Both the position numbers and the translations under genes were made by a program. Below, in pieces: positions 8,301 to 15,659 of a DNA stretch of 64,000 nt. Origin of the DNA: Mycobacterium sp. 3519A (lineage in GTDB: Bacteria; Actinomycetota; Actinomycetes; Mycobacteriales; Mycobacteriaceae); NCBI RefSeq assembly GCF_900240945.1, contig NZ_OESG01000014.1, positions 1,346,015 to 1,410,014 on the forward strand. The letters run 5' to 3'. Within the stretch, counting starts at the first letter, position 1, and each line of letters opens with the position of its first letter. The notes under the pieces are model-generated. The model ran no database searches, had not been told where the DNA came from, and saw nothing but the letters and a program-made list of their open reading frames with translations.

Positions 8301-9407
8301 CTACCAGGCCAGTAGAAGCAGTTCGAAGCTGAAACCCGGTCCCATCGCCAGCATTACACCGAGCGACCCTCGTGGCGGCGACGTCGCAAGTGTGCGATGT
8401 AGGACGTCAAGCACCGACGCCGAGGAGAAGTTGCCGTTGTCCCGCATGGATTCCCGGCTGTGCCGGACCGCTTCCGGCGGTAGGCCGACAGCACGCTCGA
8501 TCGCGTCGAGCACCTTGGGGCCGCCGGGGTGGCAGATCCACGTGTCGATGTCGTCCTTGGTCAGGCCATGCTCGGCGAGGAAGCTGTCGACCTCGTCGCC
8601 CAGATACCGATCGGCCATGTGCGGCACGTCGCGGGACATCACCAGACCGAAGCCGCTCGAGCTCACGGTCCAGCCCATCACGTCGACGGTGTCGGGGAAC
8701 AGCCGGCTGCGGGTGGCCAGCACGGACGGTCCCGGATACGCCGTGGGCGCCACCGGAACGCGGTCGGATCCCGTGACGACGACGGCGGCAGCGCCGTCGC
8801 CGAACAGGCATGCCCCGATGAGTGCGGGGATGGACATGTCGTCGCGCTGCAGCGTCAGTGAGCACAACTCGACCGACAACAGCACCGCGACGTGGCCCGG
8901 GAAGCCACGCAGGTAGTCGTGGACGCGCGCCATGCCCGCCGCGCCCGCGACACAGCCGAGCCCGAACAACGGGATGCGCTTGATGTCCGGCCGGAATCCG
9001 ATCCGCGACGCCAACCGCGCGTCGACGGTCGGCACCGCGACACCGGTGCTCGACACCATCACGATGGCGTCCACCTCGTTCGGCGGGACGTGGGCCGCCT
9101 CGAGTGCCGAGCGCACGGCCTGCTCACCCAGCTCGACGGCCACCTCGACATAAGCCGTGTTGGCCTCGGTGAATCCGGTCAGCTCGGGATAGCGGGACAG
9201 CGGCAGCGCCAGGCTGCGGGTCTGCACCCCGCTGGTCTGCGCGAATCGGGCGAACTCCGGCCCGAGACCGCTGGTGAGTACACGCGCTACTTCGTCTTGG
9301 TCGTAGCGGTGGCTGGTCAATGCAACCGCAGTGCCTGCGATGTGCGGAGCGCCGGTGCGCTGCTCCGCGATGTGCTCCATGGAGATGGAGTGGGTTGTAT
9401 CCGTCAT
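8301..9407 (-). CDS. Type III polyketide synthase (chalcone/alkylpyrone synthase family)
   Basis: 368 residues from the ATG at 9407; a GTG at 9413 is the alternative. The thiolase-fold catalytic triad is complete: Cys152 in GLGCVAGAAG, His293 in ICHPGGPK and Asn326 in GNFSSASVL. Length and motifs match the PKS10/PKS11/PKS18 group of mycobacteria, which extends long-chain acyl-CoA starters with malonyl-CoA to alkylpyrones or alkylresorcinols. The ICMT-like gene follows 5 bp downstream, giving a two-gene synthase-methyltransferase operon. The exact product cannot be read from the sequence. Confidence 0.93.
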   Translation of the reverse strand: MTDTTHSISMEHIAEQRTGAPHIAGTAVALTSHRYDQDEVARVLTSGLGPEFARFAQTSGVQTRSLALPLSRYPELTGFTEANTAYVEVAVELGEQAVRSALEAAHVPPNEVDAIVMVSSTGVAVPTVDARLASRIGFRPDIKRIPLFGLGCVAGAAGMARVHDYLRGFPGHVAVLLSVELCSLTLQRDDMSIPALIGACLFGDGAAAVVVTGSDRVPVAPTAYPGPSVLATRSRLFPDTVDVMGWTVSSSGFGLVMSRDVPHMADRYLGDEVDSFLAEHGLTKDDIDTWICHPGGPKVLDAIERAVGLPPEAVRHSRESMRDNGNFSSASVLDVLHRTLATSPPRGSLGVMLAMGPGFSFELLLLAW

Positions 9408-9538
9408 ACCCACCTATACGGAGCAGCCCGGCCAAAGATTCAAAACAACGGCTAATAAGTGACGCTAAACACTTCTTTTCTCGAACCGAGCCAATTCATT
9501 GCCGGTGTCCAGCGTGTTCGCAGGTAGAGGCGGATAAT

Positions 9539-10363
9539 TTATTCGCCTGTGAATTCGGGTTTGCGTTTTTCGAACGTCGCTTTGAGACCCTCAGCCAAGT
9601 CTTTTGACGGCAGAAAAGCCGAATTCCATGCCGCCACGTAGCGCAGGCTCTCCGAGACGCGGGCGATGCGTTGCTGATCCAGCACGTCCTTGACGCCGTT
9701 GACCACCAGCGGCGGATTGCCGGCGATTTCGGCCGCCGTCGCGTGCGCCGCGGCCAGCGAGGCCGCCGCGTCGGGGTGGACGTCGTTGACAAGACCGATC
9801 TTCTCGGCGCGCGCGGCGTCGATGTCCTTGCCCGTCAGGGCCAACTCACGCAGGTGCCCGTCGTTCAGGATCAACGGCAGCCGCGCCAGGCTGCCCACGT
9901 CGGCGACGATGGCCAGCTTGACCTCGCGCACCGAGAATTTCGCGTCCGCACTGGCGTAGCGGATGTCGACGGCCGAGATCAGGTCGACGCCGCCGCCGAT
10001 GCACCAGCCGTGTACCGAGGCGATGGTCGGGGTGCGGCAGTCGGCGACCGCGTTGATCGCGCCCTGCATCCGCAGGATGGTCTGGTGGAAGTCGGCTCTC
10101 GGCCGCGCCGACGCGCCGCCGGCGAGCACCTCGGAGAGCGACCCGCCCATCGCGGGCAGGTCCAACCCGTAACTGAAGTGTTTTCCCGAACCGGTCAGCA
10201 CGATCGCCCGCACGTCCCGATCGGCGTCGAGGCTAGCGAACACCTCGGGCATCTCGGCCCAGAATGCCGGTCCCATCGCGTTGCCCTTACCGGGACCGAC
10301 CAGCGTCACCTGTGCGACGTGCTTCTCGATGTCGACGGTGACGGATTCATAGGTTTCGCCCAT
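9539..10363 (-). CDS. echA21: Enoyl-CoA hydratase/isomerase family protein (EchA21-like)
   Basis: 274 residues, full length for a crotonase-fold protein. Oxyanion-hole regions are visible: HFSYGLDLPAMGG (about 63-75) and SVHGWCIGGGVDLISAVDIRYAS (about 115-137). The residue equivalents of the two catalytic glutamates are not both clear: one site reads REVKLAIVADVGSLARLP, with Asp in place of the second Glu as in dienoyl-CoA isomerases. So it may be a delta-3,5-delta-2,4-dienoyl-CoA isomerase rather than a hydratase. Neighbouring the DinB-like gene and hisC2, it occupies the place of Rv3774 (echA21). Confidence 0.88.
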   Translation of the reverse strand: MGETYESVTVDIEKHVAQVTLVGPGKGNAMGPAFWAEMPEVFASLDADRDVRAIVLTGSGKHFSYGLDLPAMGGSLSEVLAGGASARPRADFHQTILRMQGAINAVADCRTPTIASVHGWCIGGGVDLISAVDIRYASADAKFSVREVKLAIVADVGSLARLPLILNDGHLRELALTGKDIDAARAEKIGLVNDVHPDAAASLAAAHATAAEIAGNPPLVVNGVKDVLDQQRIARVSESLRYVAAWNSAFLPSKDLAEGLKATFEKRKPEFTGE

Positions 10364-10383
10364 GAACTCAAGAGGCTAGCCAC
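10364..10383. other. 20-bp gap between lipoprotein and echA21-like genes
   Basis: The lipoprotein gene (ending at 10384) and the echA21-like gene (starting at 10363) lie on the same strand with only this gap, so they are probably one transcript. Confidence 0.5.
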
Positions 10384-10827
10384 CTAGCGGGGCGGCGTTC
10401 CCATCAGCACCTCGCTGACCGTTGCCGAGGGCAGGAACTGGCAGGCGGCTTCGACGAGCATCTGCCCGACGGACTCGCCGTTGGGACCGAGCGGGTTGTT
10501 CTCCTGCGCCAGGATTGCGCGGATGACGGCCAGTCGGGTGGCCTCGTCGAGCTTGTTGAACTCCTCGCACTTCATGGTCAGCGCGTTGGGCGGTGCGGGC
10601 ACTTCGGGAACGTCGGTGTTGCGCGGGAAGCCGGGGAATGGAATGTCCGGTAGCGGGATGCCGGGCAACCCTGGTATCGACGTGGTCCGCGGCTCTCTCG
10701 TGGTGGACGCAATGGGCGGCCCCGGTTCGGTGGTCATCGCGACGGTACCGGGCGTGGTGCGCTCGCAGCCGGCGGTCAGGCCGACGGTCACCAGCGCGGC
10801 CGCTGCCACCAAAACGTGCGTCCTCAT
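10384..10827 (-). CDS. Putative lipoprotein, 147 aa
   Basis: The ATG at 10827 gives a signal peptide ending in a lipobox, LVTVGLTAGC (Cys about residue 20). A Pro-rich linker (IPGLPGIPLPDIPFPGFP) and a small C-terminal domain of about 70 residues with two cysteines (MKCEEF and EAACQFLP) follow, so a disulfide is likely. The frame is open further upstream to 11052, but that part is antisense to the next gene and is rejected. Predicted to be anchored to the outer face of the cytoplasmic membrane. Function unknown. Confidence 0.8.
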   Translation of the reverse strand: MRTHVLVAAAALVTVGLTAGCERTTPGTVAMTTEPGPPIASTTREPRTTSIPGLPGIPLPDIPFPGFPRNTDVPEVPAPPNALTMKCEEFNKLDEATRLAVIRAILAQENNPLGPNGESVGQMLVEAACQFLPSATVSEVLMGTPPR

Positions 10828-10867
10828 CCCGGCAACGATATGCGTTGGGGCGTCGTAGCGTGAGCTC

Positions 10868-11449
10868 ATGCATGACGATCTGCGCCCTGGACCCGATTCA
10901 CCGCCGACCGACGAACTGCGGAGCGCCGAGAAGGCTTTCGCGGTGCTGCAGCACGTGCTGCACGGGCTCGCCAAAGAAGACGAGTCGAAGCAGACGCCGT
11001 GCCGCGAATTCAACGTCGCGCAACTGACCGACCACCTGTTGAAGTCGATCACTGTGATCGGCGGTGCGGCGGGCGCGCAGATTCCCGAACGTGACAGTTC
11101 CGATTCGGTGGAACGTCAGGTGGTGATGGCGGGCCGGCCTGCGCTGGACGCATGGCACAAACGCGGTCTCGACGGCACAGTGCCGTTCCAGTCGGGGGAG
11201 GCGCCCGCGAAGATGATGGCAGGCGTTCTGTCGCTGGAATTCCTGGTGCACGCTTGGGATTACGCGAAGGCGACAGGCCGCGAGGTGGACGCGCCGGATT
11301 CGCTTTCGGATTACGTGCTGGGCCTCGCCAAGTCGATCATCACGCCGGACGGCCGGACCAGGGCTGGGTTCGACGACCCGGTCGATGTGGCGATGGACGC
11401 CCGCGCGATGGATCGGTTGGTCGCTTACACCGGCAGGCAGCCGAACTAG
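10868..11449 (+). CDS. TIGR03086-type DinB/mycothiol-dependent maleylpyruvate isomerase-like protein (Rv3773c-like)
   Basis: 193 residues. It shows the four-helix DinB-like fold, with TPCREFNVAQLTDHLLKSITVIGG (about 43-66, given by its end motifs) and LEFLVHAWDYAKATGREVDAP (about 120-140) containing the metal-ligand-type histidines. Many actinobacterial members are thought to be metal- and thiol-dependent enzymes, but a reaction is unknown. It is divergent from the lipoprotein gene and convergent, with a 4-bp overlap, with hisC2, the same setting as Rv3773c next to Rv3772. Confidence 0.85.
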   Translation: MHDDLRPGPDSPPTDELRSAEKAFAVLQHVLHGLAKEDESKQTPCREFNVAQLTDHLLKSITVIGGAAGAQIPERDSSDSVERQVVMAGRPALDAWHKRGLDGTVPFQSGEAPAKMMAGVLSLEFLVHAWDYAKATGREVDAPDSLSDYVLGLAKSIITPDGRTRAGFDDPVDVAMDARAMDRLVAYTGRQPN

Positions 11450-12495
11450 CGCTGCCAGCCCGTGGCGAAGGCCAGAAACGCGTCGTTCTCGTGCGGAGCG
11501 GCGATGGTGACGCGCACGCCGTCGTCGCCGTAGGGGCGGACGATCACGCGGGCGTTCGCGCAATCGTTTGCGAACTCCTGGGCGCGGCCGGGCAACGGCA
11601 GCCAGACGAAGTTGGCCTGCGACGGCGGCACGGTATAGCCGGCGTCGCGCAGTGCGGCGGTGACGCGGGCGCGTTCGGCGACGACGGAGTCGGTGCGCGC
11701 AAGCAGTTCGTCGGCGGCGTCCAGGCATGCGATCGCGGCGGCTTGCGAGATGCTGGTCGCGGTGAACGGCACGTAGACCTTGCCGAGCGCGGTGATGATG
11801 TCCGGGTCGCCGACCGCGTAGCCGATCCGCAGCCCCGCCAGCCCGTAGGCTTTCGAAAACGTCCGCAGCACAACGACATTGCTGTGCTTGCGGACGAGTC
11901 CGAAGCTGTCCGGCAGCATGCCGTCACGGATGTACTCGACGTAGGCCTCGTCAAGAGCGATCAGGATGTGCGGCGGCACGGCCTCGACGAACCGGGCCAG
12001 CTTGTCAGGGTCGACGACGGTGCTGGTCGGGTTGTTCGGATTGCAGACGAAGATCAACCGCGTGCGGTCGGTGATGGCGGCCAGCATCGCGTCGAGGTCG
12101 TAGGTGTAGTCGGTCAGCGGCACCTGCACCGGTGTGGCTCCCGCGGTGCGGACCTGCAACGGGTAGATCTCGAAGCTGCGCCAACCGAACAGCACTTCGT
12201 CGCCGACGGTCGAGGTGATCTGGATCAACTGCTGGCACAGGCTGACCGATCCGCAGCCCACAGAGATGTGCTCCGGGGCGAAATCGACATGCTTGGCCAA
12301 CCGGTCCTTGAGTTCGACGTACCCGTTGTCGGGGTAGCGGTTGATGTTGTCGGCGGCCTTCTCGATCGCGGCCCGCACGCTGGGCAGCGGAGCGTGCACC
12401 GTCTCGTTGCTCGCGATCTTGATCGCACCCGGCACGGTCTTGCCCGGGGTGTAGGCGGGCAGATCTGCGAGTTCGGGACGAAGACGGGCGCTCAC
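11446..12495 (-). CDS. hisC2: Histidinol-phosphate/aromatic aminotransferase HisC2 (Pat)
   Basis: 349 residues, fold-type I aminotransferase. Visible features are IASNETVHAPLPSV, NPNNPTSTVV, ALDEAYVEYI and the PLP lysine in RTFSKAYGLAGLRIGYA (about residue 220), with the C-terminal substrate Arg in VRPYGDDGVRVTIA. It closely follows the M. tuberculosis Rv3772 protein as I remember it, which is annotated hisC2 and also described as an aromatic (phenylalanine) aminotransferase, pat. Expected reaction: transamination of aromatic 2-oxo acids, possibly imidazole-acetol phosphate. The tyrA gene for the same pathway branch lies at 33 kb. Confidence 0.93.
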   Translation of the reverse strand: MSARLRPELADLPAYTPGKTVPGAIKIASNETVHAPLPSVRAAIEKAADNINRYPDNGYVELKDRLAKHVDFAPEHISVGCGSVSLCQQLIQITSTVGDEVLFGWRSFEIYPLQVRTAGATPVQVPLTDYTYDLDAMLAAITDRTRLIFVCNPNNPTSTVVDPDKLARFVEAVPPHILIALDEAYVEYIRDGMLPDSFGLVRKHSNVVVLRTFSKAYGLAGLRIGYAVGDPDIITALGKVYVPFTATSISQAAAIACLDAADELLARTDSVVAERARVTAALRDAGYTVPPSQANFVWLPLPGRAQEFANDCANARVIVRPYGDDGVRVTIAAPHENDAFLAFATGWQR

Positions 12496-12579
12496 CCGAC
12501 CAGTTTATGGGTGGCTCACCTGCGCTTTGCCTTCGGCTGTAGGCCATGTGTACTCTGTCGGATCGGCGGTAAACCGTCG

Positions 12580-12668
12580 GGAGGCGTGCCAGAGCGGCCG
12601 AATGGGGCTCACTGCTAATGAGTTGTCGCCCTCAAAGGCGACCGGAGGTTCAAATCCTCTCGCCTCCG
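12580..12668 (+). tRNA. tRNA-Ser (anticodon GCT)
   Basis: The acceptor GGAGGCG (12580-12586) pairs with CGCCTCC (12661-12667), discriminator G at 12668. The anticodon loop in CTCACTGCTAATGAG gives GCT. A long variable arm (TTGTCGCCCTCAAAGGCGACC region) and GGTTCAAATCC confirm a class II serine tRNA. Confidence 0.95.
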
Positions 12669-12706
12669 CGCCGGCTCACGCAGCCAGCACAACTGAATAT
12701 GCGCAT

Positions 12707-12779
12707 GCGCCCGTAGCTCAACGGATAGAGCATCTGACTACGGATCAGAAGGTTAGGGGTTCGAATCCCTTCGGGCGCG
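12707..12779 (+). tRNA. tRNA-Arg (anticodon ACG)
   Basis: The acceptor GCGCCCG (12707-12713) pairs with CGGGCGC (12772-12778), discriminator G. The anticodon loop CTACGGA gives ACG, whose A34 is the substrate of TadA; a tadA gene is at 34.4 kb in this window. D-loop GCTCAACGGATAGAGC and T-loop GGTTCGAATCC are canonical. It lies 38 bp after tRNA-Ser and is probably co-transcribed with it. Confidence 0.96.
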
Positions 12780-12812
12780 CTCACTTTTCTGTATTCATGT
12801 CCGCGCGTCGCG

Positions 12813-13337
12813 TCAGATGACGGTGAACGAGTCGCCCGTGAGAAGGAAGCCCGCGTCGGACGACGTGCAGGTCAGTCCATCAACGGCGGACGTGCACGTG
12901 ACCGTGCGCCCCGGCGAGAGTTCGGCGGTCACGGACTGTCCGTAGTCCAACGTGTGCGGCGAGTCGAATCCGACGCCCTGGACCATGGTTGCGCAGGGCT
13001 GCGGGCGGTCCTTGAAGAAGCCGAATCGGCTGGTGCGGCCCTGTTCCACGCCGGGATAGAAACCGCAGAGCGCGCTGTCGGCGACGGTGTCAACCCCTCC
13101 GGTCTGGCAGGCCAGCGACCCGTCCCCGACGCGGCACTGGATCTGACCGCCCGGTGTGGCAAACGAGTGGTAGTACGCGTCCTCGACGAACTCCGTGAGC
13201 GGCCGCGACACAGCGGTGTCCGAGGTGGTGCTCGGTGCCGGTGGCTCGCTCGTCGTGTCAGCAGCAGGTTCAGCCGACGCACGCGAACACCCCGTGGTGA
13301 TGGCGAGGACGGCAAGCACCACGGCGGTCGGTTTCAT
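12813..13337 (-). CDS. Putative lipoprotein, 174 aa, disulfide-rich
   Basis: ATG at 13337. The signal peptide has a lipobox, VLAITTGC (Cys17). A Ser/Thr/Pro linker follows (TTSEPPAPSTTSDT). The mature domain has seven cysteines after residue 65 (QCRVGDG, LACQTGG, ALCGFYPG, PCATMVQG, VTCTSA, LTCTSS), suggesting disulfide stabilisation. The product is expected on the outer face of the membrane. No enzyme motif is seen and the family is not recognised beyond a generic mycobacterial lipoprotein. Confidence 0.8.
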   Translation of the reverse strand: MKPTAVVLAVLAITTGCSRASAEPAADTTSEPPAPSTTSDTAVSRPLTEFVEDAYYHSFATPGGQIQCRVGDGSLACQTGGVDTVADSALCGFYPGVEQGRTSRFGFFKDRPQPCATMVQGVGFDSPHTLDYGQSVTAELSPGRTVTCTSAVDGLTCTSSDAGFLLTGDSFTVI

Positions 13338-13382
13338 CGCTGCTCCTCAAACTGGGGCTGTGCGGTCGAGCATCTCACTGCC

Positions 13383-13757
13383 TCAGCTGGACTGGGCGAC
13401 ATAGAGCCGATTGCCGTCGAGGTCTCGGAAACTGAACATGAGTGGTGCCGTTTCCCAGTCGAGGAGATCGCCCACCTCGAGTCCCTTTGCGGCGAGCGCC
13501 GTGTGGGCGGCGCGGGCGTCGGACGTGATGAGTCGGATACCCGTGTCGATTCCCGTCGGAAGCTGGTCCCCGTTGGCGACGAGCGCGAGCGCAGGGCCAC
13601 CCGACGACGGCGCCAGTTCGATCCAGCGAAAGCCCGGCTGCAGCTCGGCGTCCATCGTGGTGGTGAAGCCCATGTCCTCGTATAGCGCCTTCGACCGATC
13701 CTGATCGCGGACGGGCACGGCGACGCACTGGAGCTTGGTGAATAGTTCTTCTGTCAT
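13383..13757 (-). CDS. VOC/glyoxalase-fold protein
   Basis: 124 residues, the usual length for a single-chain two-module VOC protein. It has FTKLQCVAVPVRDQDRSKALYEDMGFTTT at the N-terminus (motif from Phe5 to the DMGF turn) and ends MFSFRDLDGNRLYVAQSS, the typical final strand with a metal-ligand-type position near DPDGN. Some metal ligands are not the standard His/Glu, so activity may be non-glyoxalase (fosfomycin- or bleomycin-type binding proteins look the same). Ligand unknown. It lies 45 bp upstream of the lipoprotein gene on the same strand. Confidence 0.83.
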   Translation of the reverse strand: MTEELFTKLQCVAVPVRDQDRSKALYEDMGFTTTMDAELQPGFRWIELAPSSGGPALALVANGDQLPTGIDTGIRLITSDARAAHTALAAKGLEVGDLLDWETAPLMFSFRDLDGNRLYVAQSS

Positions 13758-13935
13758 ATCGGTGATGACCGGGATGCGGGCGAGAACTCATCGCATCAGT
13801 AGCGCCGTGCCCGGGCCAAGCCGGATTGCAGTAGTGCACTACTGGCCCCGCCACTCCAACCTGAGGCGACGATCTTCTCGCGCGAAGCGTCGCACCCAGT
13901 CCGGTGGTCCTCGCTTCGCCGGAAGGGGGACGATC

Positions 13936-14928
13936 ATGAGTTGCAAGGGTTTTGCCATCCGAAATTCGGTTCACCGCCAACTCGTCGCGGGAGGCGCCGT
14001 CGTCAGCGCAGGCATCCTCGTGTTGGGAATGGTCGCAGCACCTCCGAGACCCCTAGGGCCGCCTAGTGCGAGTACCGAATCTCGATCGGTGCAGCTGGCA
14101 TCCATCGCCTTCCCGACACTGCAACCAGCTGCGCTTGTCAAGGATTTCATCGAAAATCCGGGCCGAATCGTGGGGCTCATCGCTCCCCTGACCCGCGGAG
14201 GCGCTGCGCCGAGCGGGCCCCAGGACGCGACGAGTGGATCCGGCGGGACGAGCACACCGCTGACGCTGCAAGCGGTGTCAGACCCGGCGACGGACGGGCC
14301 AGTGACAAGCAACGCCACGCTGGCGGCTAGCACCGGTGAGATCGGGAACATTGTGACAACCGTTCTCGCACAGCTGATTTTGGCGCCGATTGTGTTTGCG
14401 TTCTTCGGCGCCATCCTCCTCATCGCGGCGATCCAAAGCTTCTTCAACGGCGCAGATTCTTGCTGCGCGTCGACGTTGGCGAGTGAAACTCCGCTGCGTG
14501 AGGTTGCCACTACGAGTCTCGCGCAGGTGGAGCCAGAGGTGACCGAGCCTGACCTCCAGAAGCCCTCTTTAACGAAGCACGCCACCGGAGCTGACCAGGC
14601 GACGCCGGCCGGAAAGAAGCGCGCGACCGAGGCCGATCAGGCCACGTCCTCTGAAGAGAAGCGCGTCAAGAAGTCTGACCAGGGCGCGTCCGCGAAGGAA
14701 GATGCCGCCGCGGGTGCCGACCAGGCGTCGACGGAGAAGAAGCGCACGCCGAACGCAAAGCAGGCGGCGTCCGATGAGAAGACTGCCGGCGCAGAGGAAG
14801 CGGCGCCGAGCAAGCAGCGCGGCAACGGTCACCAACCGAAGTCGAGCAAGCGCGATGACAAAGACAAGGCGTCAACACATTCGGCGAAGCGGGCCGATTC
14901 TGCGGCGGGAGAAGGTTCGTCGTCCTAG
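13936..14928 (+). CDS. Membrane protein with a charged tail of 14-residue repeats, 330 aa
   Basis: ATG at 13936 with a strong ribosome binding site (GGAAGGGGGA). It has an N-terminal signal anchor (about 16-38), an extracytoplasmic Thr/Ser/Gly-rich region, a second hydrophobic helix (about 137-162, LILAPIVFAFFGAILLIAAI) and a hydrophilic C-terminal tail from about residue 200, rich in Lys, Ala, Asp and Gln. Five imperfect 14-residue units centred on ADQA lie at about residues 214-283. Base composition is lower in GC than the core genes around it. Function unknown; the tail may bind cell wall, nucleic acid or another acidic polymer. Confidence 0.75.
   Translation: MSCKGFAIRNSVHRQLVAGGAVVSAGILVLGMVAAPPRPLGPPSASTESRSVQLASIAFPTLQPAALVKDFIENPGRIVGLIAPLTRGGAAPSGPQDATSGSGGTSTPLTLQAVSDPATDGPVTSNATLAASTGEIGNIVTTVLAQLILAPIVFAFFGAILLIAAIQSFFNGADSCCASTLASETPLREVATTSLAQVEPEVTEPDLQKPSLTKHATGADQATPAGKKRATEADQATSSEEKRVKKSDQGASAKEDAAAGADQASTEKKRTPNAKQAASDEKTAGAEEAAPSKQRGNGHQPKSSKRDDKDKASTHSAKRADSAAGEGSSS
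14575..14784 (+). repeat. Five imperfect 42-bp tandem repeats (14-residue coding repeat)
   Basis: Units start at 14575, 14617, 14659, 14701 and 14743 and encode KHATGADQATPAGK, KRATEADQATSSEE, KRVKKSDQGASAKE, DAAAGADQASTEKK and RTPNAKQAASDEKT. The repeat is conserved mainly at the DQA core and basic ends. Divergence at the DNA level shows it is old. Confidence 0.8.
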
Positions 14929-14941
14929 TTCGCCTCATGAG

Positions 14942-14974
14942 GATGGCCGCCCCGCACATGGCGAGGCGGCCATC
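14942..14974. terminator. Bidirectional hairpin terminator candidate
   Basis: GATGGCCGCC (14942-14951) and GGCGGCCATC (14965-14974) are perfect 10-bp arms with a 13-base loop. It sits between the convergent genes ending at 14928 and 14999. No T tract follows, as is common in mycobacteria. Confidence 0.65.
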
Positions 14975-14998
14975 GTTCTCCGCAGCACCTTTGCTGAA

Positions 14999-15328
14999 CT
15001 ACGGAGTGGCTGCGTCCACGGCGTCGTCGAAGTCACCAGCGACGTCGCCCCAGTGGCCCGGAGGCACATCCTCGAACGGGTTGTCGATGTCGACCGTCGA
15101 CCCGTCGGGAAGCCCGAATGTGATCTGAGGCTGCTGCTTCAGCTGACCCGGGGCGATCCCGAGGTCACGACCGACCTGGCCGGGTGGTTGGGTGAAGTCG
15201 GTGTCGCTCGGCACCGGGTTCGGATCCTGGTGCTTCGGGTCCGCTTGGGCCGCACCTGCGACCCCCAGCGTGGCAGCGCCGAGTGCACCGGTCAGCACAG
15301 CTGTTCCTGCGATCTTCTTGACGTTCAT
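14999..15328 (-). CDS. Small secreted protein, 109 aa
   Basis: ATG at 15328 preceded by a strong AAGGAGAG; the upstream in-frame extension is rejected. A Sec signal peptide (MNVKKIAGTAVLTGALGAATLGVAGAAQA) has a cleavage site after AQA, about residue 29. The mature part is Pro/Gln/Asp rich (FTQPPGQVGRDLGIAPGQLKQQ) and ends with an acidic PFEDVPPGHWGDVAGDFDDAVDAATP. No cysteines are left after cleavage and no known domain is recognised. It looks like the small exported proteins common in mycobacteria. Function unknown. Confidence 0.82.
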   Translation of the reverse strand: MNVKKIAGTAVLTGALGAATLGVAGAAQADPKHQDPNPVPSDTDFTQPPGQVGRDLGIAPGQLKQQPQITFGLPDGSTVDIDNPFEDVPPGHWGDVAGDFDDAVDAATP

Positions 15329-15659
15329 GCTTCTCTCCTTCCGTCCATCACCGCCGTGCGGCGACGGACTTGTATTCGATGGCATGACCCCCCACAGGTG
15401 CGCTACCCGGCGGTTCCGGGAAGGCAAACACAACTGAGGAAGTTTTGCGTCAATCGGACAGCGCGGGTTAGGGCATCGCTGGGATTCTTGGATTGCGCAG
15501 CTAAGCAATGGCTTTCGACCACAACGTGGACTTCTGTATACATCTAGTCATTACTCGCTTTGAAAATTCGAGTACCGATGTACTCGATCTCCCCATCTGT
15601 TTTTCGGACACGCTATTAACAGGGGGCCGCGCAGTCGCGGGATGACGGGGGGACTAACG
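15329..15659. other. Gene-free 331-bp stretch, relatively AT-rich
   Basis: No convincing reading frame or RNA gene was found. It carries the divergent promoters for the secreted protein at 15328 and the membrane protein at 15660. Stretches such as 15520-15620 are clearly richer in A and T than the window average. The AGGGGGCC and GGGGGGAC runs near 15621-15653 probably belong to the leader of the plus-strand gene. Confidence 0.6.

Noticed and set aside
10828..11052. N-terminal extension of the lipoprotein frame to 11052
   Set aside because: It is antisense to the DinB-like gene and would bury the signal peptide and lipobox.
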